A DNA stretch of 10,979 bases from Candidatus Gallimonas intestinigallinarum (GTDB lineage: Bacteria; Bacillota_A; Clostridia; Christensenellales; Borkfalkiaceae). Of the stretch, positions 7,447 through 10,979 are shown piece after piece. The position numbers and the translations under genes were made by a program. The stretch's first letter is position 1. Every line of letters starts with the position of its first letter. The DNA lies in NCBI GenBank assembly GCA_019116405.1, contig DXBS01000151.1, positions 1 to 10,979 on the forward strand, read 5' to 3'. Under the pieces are notes generated by a model. The model had not been told where the DNA came from, did no database searches, and saw only the letters and a program-made list of their open reading frames with translations.

Positions 7447-7497
7447 ATACTCACGCACCGAGAGGGGTGTAATTTTTTTGTATGGAGTTTTCTTACG

Positions 7498-7662
7498 ATG
7501 GCTACCAAATCCACGAGAATGAAGATAACGTTCGAGTGCACGGAGTGCAAGAACCGCAACTATGACAGCTTCAAGAACAAGCGCAACGATCCCGATCGTC
7601 TCGAGCTGAAGAAGTACTGCCCCACCTGCAAGAAGCACACGGTGCACAAAGAGTCCAAGTAA
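7498..7662 (+). CDS. rpmG: 50S ribosomal protein L33
   Basis: Small 54-residue protein of the large ribosomal subunit, located near the E site. The sequence begins [20 protein letters not shown] and ends [16 protein letters not shown]. The two pairs C14/C17 and C41/C44 make it the zinc-ribbon (C+) type and not the cysteine-free paralogue that many Bacillota induce under zinc shortage. It is easily missed because of its length. GGAG lies 10 bases before the ATG. It is the first gene after the promoter, and secE follows 21 bases later, the usual order in Bacillota. Confidence 0.96.
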   Translation: MATKSTRMKITFECTECKNRNYDSFKNKRNDPDRLELKKYCPTCKKHTVHKESK

Positions 7663-7683
7663 GCCCAAAAAAGGGGAAAGATT

Positions 7684-7980
7684 ATGGCAAAAAAGGATAC
7701 AGAAGTGCAGGATCAGTCTGCAGCTTCCGCAAAGAAGAACGACGCACCGCGTAAAAAGGCACTCGTCAAGAACAAAAAGCCCAACATTTTTGTGCGCGCG
7801 GGGCGCAAACTGAAGGAGACCTTCTCCGAACTCAAGCGCGTCACCTGGCCCGGCTTTGGCAAGGCGCTCAAGGCGACGGGCGTTGTGCTCGTCATCGTCC
7901 TCGTCTTCATGGTCATCGTCACGGCGATCAATTATGGGCTTCTGGAACTTCTCGAGCTCATGGTAAACGCCGGCGTATAA
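7684..7980 (+). CDS. secE: Preprotein translocase subunit SecE
   Basis: Single-span clamp subunit of the SecYEG channel in the cytoplasmic membrane. The product has 98 residues: a basic, Lys/Ala-rich N-terminal extension (1-40), the amphipathic helix ending in the family motif ELKRVTWP (49-56), and one hydrophobic membrane helix (about 64-86). This is the short Gram-positive form; the three-helix E. coli form is longer. AAGGGGAAAG precedes the ATG. It lies between rpmG and nusG with short gaps (21 and 18 bases) and no promoter or terminator between them, so the three are almost certainly co-transcribed. Confidence 0.96.
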   Translation: MAKKDTEVQDQSAASAKKNDAPRKKALVKNKKPNIFVRAGRKLKETFSELKRVTWPGFGKALKATGVVLVIVLVFMVIVTAINYGLLELLELMVNAGV

Positions 7981-7998
7981 CAGTTGCGGGAGAATCAT

Positions 7999-8568
7999 AT
8001 GGCAAACGCAGACAGCGAACCGAAGTGGTATATCCTTCACACCTATTCCGGCTACGAAGCCATGGTGAAGGAAATCCTCCTTCGGCTGATCGAAAACAAC
8101 AACCTGCAGGACAGCATCGTTGACGTCAAGATCCCGACCGAGCAGACCATCGAAGAAAAGGCGAACGGCAAAAAGAAGGTCGTTGAACGCAAACTCCTTC
8201 CCTGCTACGTCTTCATCAAGATGATCTACTCCAATCAGATCTGGTATCTTGTGACCAATACGCGCGGTGTGACGGGCTTCTGCGGTCCGCAGGGTCGTCC
8301 CATCCCCATGAAGGAGGAGGAGATCCGCAGACTGCGCCTTGAGGAGTATGTTGCAGACGCCGATTTTGCGGTCGGCGACAAGGTCGCCATCGACAACGGC
8401 CCGCTGGAGGGCTTCGTCGGCACCATCCGCGAGATCAATCCCGAGACGCAGCGCGCAAAGGTTTCCATCGTCATGTTCGGCAGACAGCAGGACGTCGAAG
8501 TGGAGTACGTCCAGATGCAGAAGGTTCCCGAGGGCGCAGAGACGCCTGCGGAGACTACAGAATCGTAA
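7999..8568 (+). CDS. nusG: Transcription termination/antitermination factor NusG
   Basis: Cytosolic elongation factor that rides on RNA polymerase and affects pausing, termination and coupling to the ribosome. The product has 189 residues. The NGN domain spans about 8-112 (KWYILHTYSGYE at 9-20, TRGVTGFCGPQGRPIPM at 88-104). The KOW domain spans about 124-176 (VGDKVAIDNGPLEGFVG start, VEVEYVQMQKV end). The family motif PGYVF reads PCYVF here (Cys69), a small oddity. The acidic, Thr/Glu-rich tail (177-189) lengthens it slightly beyond the common 175 or so. The ATG start has GGGAG 6 bases before it; an in-frame TTG at 7984 would leave no ribosome binding site. Confidence 0.97.
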   Translation: MANADSEPKWYILHTYSGYEAMVKEILLRLIENNNLQDSIVDVKIPTEQTIEEKANGKKKVVERKLLPCYVFIKMIYSNQIWYLVTNTRGVTGFCGPQGRPIPMKEEEIRRLRLEEYVADADFAVGDKVAIDNGPLEGFVGTIREINPETQRAKVSIVMFGRQQDVEVEYVQMQKVPEGAETPAETTES

Positions 8569-8576
8569 GATTCAGC

Positions 8577-8594
8577 CGCTTCCCGCGGGAAGCG
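8577..8594 (+). repeat. Perfect 18-base palindrome after nusG
   Basis: CGCTTCCCG is followed immediately by CGGGAAGCG. As RNA this would be a 7-bp stem on a CGCG loop. No T run follows, so it is not a standard terminator; it may be a processing signal or a partial brake between nusG and rplK. Confidence 0.5.
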
Positions 8595-8603
8595 TTATGA
8601 ATA

Positions 8604-8652
8604 TGTGGGAGAGGCGGTAAATTCTTTTTCCTGCCGCCTTGCATGTACCACA
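8604..8652 (+). promoter_or_regulatory. Probable L1-binding leader upstream of rplK
   Basis: TGTGG (8604-8608) pairs with CCACA (8648-8652), and AGGCGG (8612-8617) pairs with CCGCCT (8634-8639). Between the two helices is an asymmetric internal loop, GAG on the left and about eight bases ending GTA on the right. TGTGGGAG...TACCACA closely matches the base of the L1 stalk in 23S rRNA (GGUGGGAG...AUACCACC). The right arm ends four bases before the rplK Shine-Dalgarno sequence, so bound L1 could block translation. The binding is inferred; the pairing and the match are seen. Confidence 0.7.
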
Positions 8653-8668
8653 AACGGAGGAAGTAACA

Positions 8669-9094
8669 ATGGCAAAGAAAGTTACGGCAGTCGTCAAATT
8701 GCAGCTCCCTGCAGGGAAAGCGACGCCCGGCCCCCCTGTCGGTTCGACGCTCGGCCCCCACGGCATCAACATTCCCGGCTTCACGAAGGAGTTCAACGCC
8801 AAGACGGCAGGACAGGAAGGTCTGATCATTCCCGTCGTGATGACGATCTATCAGGATCGTTCCTTCACGTTCGTCCTCAAGACCCCGCCCGCACCCGTCC
8901 TCATCAAGAAGGCTTTGGGACTGGAAACGGCGAGCGCGACCCCCAACAAGGTCAAGGTCGGCAAGCTGACGAAGGCACAGGTAGAGGAGATCGCCAAGCT
9001 CAAGATGCCCGATCTCAACTGCACCTCTCTTGAGAGCGCGATGAGCATGATCAAGGGTACGGCACGCAGCATGGGCGTCACCGTCGAGGAGTAA
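8669..9094 (+). CDS. rplK: 50S ribosomal protein L11
   Basis: Protein of the GTPase-associated centre that binds 23S rRNA with L10 and helps stimulate elongation-factor GTP hydrolysis. The product has 141 residues, exactly the usual length. Landmarks: [13 protein letters not shown] (13-25) with HGINIPGF (31-38) in the N-terminal domain, and KMPDLN (112-117) with [11 protein letters not shown] (130-140) in the RNA-binding C-terminal domain. GGAGG lies 8 bases before the ATG, which removes the in-frame upstream ATG at 8639 located inside the leader hairpin. The preceding leader resembles an L1 site, and a second one lies between this gene and rplA. Confidence 0.98.
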   Translation: MAKKVTAVVKLQLPAGKATPGPPVGSTLGPHGINIPGFTKEFNAKTAGQEGLIIPVVMTIYQDRSFTFVLKTPPAPVLIKKALGLETASATPNKVKVGKLTKAQVEEIAKLKMPDLNCTSLESAMSMIKGTARSMGVTVEE

Positions 9095-9125
9095 GTGGGA
9101 GAGAAGAAATTCTCGCAGGAACCAC
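9095..9125 (+). promoter_or_regulatory. Probable second L1-binding leader upstream of rplA
   Basis: Starting right after the rplK stop, GTGG (9095-9098) pairs with CCAC (9122-9125), and GAGAA (9101-9105) pairs with TTCTC (9110-9114) on a GAAA tetraloop. The asymmetric internal loop is GA against GCAGGAA. It shares GTGGGAGAG and ACCAC with the leader before rplK and with the 23S rRNA L1 site. The right arm abuts the rplA Shine-Dalgarno sequence GGGAGG (9126-9131), an ideal place for feedback repression by L1. Confidence 0.75.
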
Positions 9126-9137
9126 GGGAGGTTATTG

Positions 9138-9827
9138 ATGAAATACGGTAAAAAGTACGCTGAAAGTATCAAGTCCTATGATAAGCAGCGCGCGTACGAT
9201 GCAGGCGAGGCAGTCGGCATCGTGCTCGAAAACGCAAAGGCAAAGTTTGATGAGACCGTGGAACTTCACGTCCGTCTCGGTATCGATCCCCGTCAGGCGG
9301 ATCAGCAGGTCAGAGGCGTCCTCGTCCTGCCCAACGGTACCGGTAAGACCAAGAAGGTCCTCGTCATCGCAAAGGGCGAAAGAGCGGACGCGGCAGCTGC
9401 CGCCGGCGCAGATTTCGTCGGCGCGGAGGAGATGATCCAGAAGATCCAGACGGAGAACTGGTTCGGCTTCGACGTCATGATCACCACGCCCGACATGATG
9501 GGTATGGTCGGTCGTATCGGCCGTATCCTCGGCCCCAAGGGCCTGATGCCCAACCCCAAGTCGGGTACGGTCACGATGGACGTGGCGCGTGCGGTGCAGG
9601 AAGTCAAAGCAGGTAAGGTCGAATATCGTCTGGACAAGACCGCGATCATCCACTGCCCCATCGGCAAGAAGAGCTTCGGCACCGAGAAGATCCTTGAGAA
9701 CTTCAACGCGCTGATGGACGCGATCGTCCGCGCAAAGCCCGCCGCTGCAAAGGGTCAGTACGTGAAGAGCGTTACGCTCACTTCCACGATGGGCCCCGGC
9801 GTGAAGGTCAGCTTCAACCGCGGTTAA
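9138..9827 (+). CDS. rplA: 50S ribosomal protein L1
   Basis: Protein of the mobile L1 stalk, which guides deacylated tRNA out of the E site; it commonly also represses its own operon by binding mRNA. The product has 229 residues, normal for the family. Landmarks: [13 protein letters not shown] (58-70), [20 protein letters not shown] (125-144), [10 protein letters not shown] (171-180) and the C-terminal [15 protein letters not shown] (210-224). The ATG has GGGAGG 6 bases upstream; a TTG immediately before it is not needed. A 43-base gap that is nearly all regulatory hairpin separates it from rplK. About 50 bases downstream a new promoter starts the rplJ unit. Confidence 0.98.
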   Translation: MKYGKKYAESIKSYDKQRAYDAGEAVGIVLENAKAKFDETVELHVRLGIDPRQADQQVRGVLVLPNGTGKTKKVLVIAKGERADAAAAAGADFVGAEEMIQKIQTENWFGFDVMITTPDMMGMVGRIGRILGPKGLMPNPKSGTVTMDVARAVQEVKAGKVEYRLDKTAIIHCPIGKKSFGTEKILENFNALMDAIVRAKPAAAKGQYVKSVTLTSTMGPGVKVSFNRG

Positions 9828-9853
9828 ATTTCCGCGATTGCGCGTAAAATCGC

Positions 9854-9882
9854 TTGACGGATCTTCGCGCAGACTGTATAAT
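9854..9882 (+). promoter_or_regulatory. Promoter of the rplJ-rplL unit
   Basis: -35 TTGACG (9854-9859), a 17-base spacer and consensus -10 TATAAT (9877-9882). The start would be near 9889, directly at the first stem of the L10 leader, which fixes the leader length at about 155 bases. Confidence 0.92.
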
Positions 9883-9888
9883 TGATTC

Positions 9889-9977
9889 ATACCGCAGACA
9901 ACGGGTGCGCCGCGTGCGCTCAATATCCCGTCGAGGTAGGAAAGAGAAAGCATTTTCACTTCCGTACCCGTCTGCGG
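9889..9977 (+). ncRNA. L10-type ribosomal protein leader
   Basis: A three-way fold: CCGCAGAC (9892-9899) pairs with GTCTGCGG (9970-9977); ACGGG (9901-9905) pairs with CCCGT (9927-9931); GGTA (9935-9938) pairs with TACC (9965-9968). The order and motifs (CCGCAGAC, GGTGCGC, CCCGTCGAGGT) follow the leader before rplJ in Bacillota that binds the L10-L7/L12 complex. The closing helix cannot coexist with the terminator at 9958-9992, because the pairings cross. This is the arrangement expected for attenuation. Confidence 0.85.
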
Positions 9978-9992
9978 TGCGGAAGTTTTTTT
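9958..9992 (+). terminator. Attenuator terminator in the rplJ leader
   Basis: ACTTCCG (9958-9964) pairs with CGGAAGT (9980-9986), followed directly by a run of seven T. The loop contains the 3' strand of the L10 leader's closing helix, so leader fold and terminator compete. A small GCGCCC/GGGCGC hairpin (9993-10006) follows before rplJ. Confidence 0.88.
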
Positions 9993-10043
9993 GCGCCCGA
10001 GGGCGCGACAATCGGCTCCGGAAGGAGTTTTACGGAGGTAATT

Positions 10044-10541
10044 ATGTCGGCAAATTTTGAGGCAAAGAAAGCAGTTGTCGAAGAGATCAAAGAAAAGATC
10101 TCGGCGAGCAAGTCCGTCGTTCTTGCAACGTACGACCGCCTTACGGTTGCGGAAGTCACCGAGCTTCGCGGCAAGTTCCGTAACGCCTCCTGCGAGTACA
10201 AGGTGTACAAGAACACCCTTGTCCGCAAGGCGTTTGAAGAGCTTGGCGTTACGGGGTTCGATAACGACCTCAACGGCGCAACTGCGTTCGTGTTCTGCCC
10301 CGATGAGACGAGCGGCTGCTCGATCATTGCAAAGGCAGTGAAGGACACGCCCACGCTCGACGGCAAGCTCGTTCCCAAGAGTGCATATGTGAACGGCGCT
10401 TACGTGGACGCGGAAGGCGTTAAGAAGCTCGCGGCGATCCCTTCGAGAGAGGTGTTGCTCGCAAAGATGGTGGGCTGCTTGCAGGCTCCTATCGCAAATC
10501 TCGTGTACGCATTGAATGCGGTCGCGAAATCCAAATCTTAA
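10044..10541 (+). CDS. rplJ: 50S ribosomal protein L10
   Basis: Base of the L7/L12 stalk: its N-terminal part binds 23S rRNA next to L11, and its C-terminal helix carries the L7/L12 dimers that recruit translation GTPases. The complex also binds its own leader mRNA. The product has 165 residues. Landmarks: EYKVYKNTLVRKA (51-63), LNGATAFVF (76-84; many homologues have GPTA here), AIPSREVLLAKMVGCLQAPI (131-150), then the C-terminal helix ANLVYALNAVAKSKS. GGAGG lies five bases before the ATG. In-frame codons further upstream run through the leader RNA and are not translated. rplL follows after 24 bases. Confidence 0.98.
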   Translation: MSANFEAKKAVVEEIKEKISASKSVVLATYDRLTVAEVTELRGKFRNASCEYKVYKNTLVRKAFEELGVTGFDNDLNGATAFVFCPDETSGCSIIAKAVKDTPTLDGKLVPKSAYVNGAYVDAEGVKKLAAIPSREVLLAKMVGCLQAPIANLVYALNAVAKSKS

Positions 10542-10565
10542 AAAACAAACAAGGAGAATTTGATC

Positions 10566-10937
10566 ATGGACGTTCAGAAGTTTATCGAAGAAGTAAAGGC
10601 AATGACCGTCGTCGAGCTTAACGAGTTCGTCAAGGCGCTCGAAGAGGAGTTCGGCGTTTCCGCGGCTGCTCCCGTTGCAGTTGCAGGCGCGGCAGGCGCA
10701 GGCGAGGCTGCTCCCGCAGAGGAAGAGAAGACGGAGTTCAACATCGTCCTCAAAGATTTCGGCGCGAACAAGATCGGCGTCATCAAGGTCGTCCGCGAGT
10801 TCACGGGTCTTGGCCTTGCAGAGGCGAAGAAGGCAGTCGAGTCCCTCGGCGTGCTCAAAGAGGCTGTGCCGAAGGCAGACGCAGAGGCTGCTGTCGCGAA
10901 GCTCAAAGAAGCAGGCGCTACGGCTGTTTTGGAGTAA
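10566..10937 (+). CDS. rplL: 50S ribosomal protein L7/L12
   Basis: Multi-copy stalk protein that contacts initiation, elongation and release factors. The product has 123 residues, the usual size. It has an N-terminal dimerisation and L10-binding domain (about 1-30), an Ala/Gly/Pro/Glu-rich hinge (about 33-55) and a globular factor-binding domain (56-123) with EKTEFNIVL (54-62), [13 protein letters not shown] (67-79) and [13 protein letters not shown] (80-92). The ATG was chosen because AAGGAG ends nine bases before it; an in-frame TTG at 10560 would be too close. It is co-transcribed with rplJ and, by the usual order, precedes rpoB beyond the window edge. Confidence 0.98.
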   Translation: MDVQKFIEEVKAMTVVELNEFVKALEEEFGVSAAAPVAVAGAAGAGEAAPAEEEKTEFNIVLKDFGANKIGVIKVVREFTGLGLAEAKKAVESLGVLKEAVPKADAEAAVAKLKEAGATAVLE

Positions 10938-10949
10938 TCTGCGCGCATT

Positions 10950-10970
10950 CTCTCCCGTTTGTCGGGAGGG
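10950..10970 (+). promoter_or_regulatory. Hairpin after rplL
   Basis: CTCCCG (10952-10957) pairs with CGGGAG (10963-10968) over a TTTGT loop, extendable by one wobble and one G-C pair. No T run is seen before the window ends. It may be a partial terminator or a processing site between rplL and the expected rpoBC genes. Confidence 0.4.
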
Positions 10971-10979
10971 AACGCCGTA

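Noticed and set aside
7663..7683. tRNA-Trp gene, often found between rpmG and secE
   Set aside because: Only 21 bases separate the two genes and no tRNA-like fold is present anywhere in the window.
9882..10043. Extended N-terminus of L10 through the leader region
   Set aside because: This stretch is the regulatory leader with its terminator; the ATG at 10044 has its own GGAGG and gives the normal L10 start.

Overview
The window looks like chromosomal DNA of a GC-rich member of the Bacillota, most likely a gut-type clostridium. The evidence is the gene order rpmG-secE-nusG-rplK-rplA-rplJ-rplL, the strong Shine-Dalgarno sequences, the sigma-A-type promoters, the short clostridial form of NadB, and a lipoprotein full of H-x(n)-CxxCG repeats. 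A Christensenellales-like lineage is my guess from the repeat style and is not proven. All genes lie on the + strand.

Layout. (1) Positions 2-1724 hold the end of an NAD-biosynthesis operon: a 5'-truncated nadB (L-aspartate oxidase) overlapping nadC (quinolinate phosphoribosyltransferase), closed by a GC-rich hairpin at 1804-1843. With nadA, presumably upstream of the window, these enzymes convert aspartate to nicotinate mononucleotide. (2) Positions 1845-2385 are non-coding and hold a mosaic of imperfect repeats. (3) Positions 2386-7067 are one transcription unit with its own promoter, a 1510-residue secreted lipoprotein and a strong terminator. The protein alternates beta-rich, possibly lectin-like blocks with His/Cys knuckles and is the least familiar item here. 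(4) Positions 7091-7363 hold a highly palindromic element and then a second, shorter copy of the 1845-2100 repeat. The same repeat family therefore flanks the lipoprotein gene in direct orientation. (5) From 7418 to the end runs a classic transcription/translation cluster: rpmG (only 54 codons), secE, nusG, rplK, rplA, rplJ and rplL, the last two with their own promoter.

Regulation is unusually legible. Both rplK and rplA are preceded by a GTGGGAG...ACCAC stem that resembles the L1 site of 23S rRNA, which suggests translational feedback by L1 at each gene separately. The rplJ-rplL pair has an L10-type leader ending in an intrinsic terminator, consistent with attenuation by the L10-L7/L12 complex. 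The nad genes, the lipoprotein and the ribosomal cluster are separated by terminators and probably work independently. The lipoprotein unit looks like an accessory insertion between two housekeeping operons.
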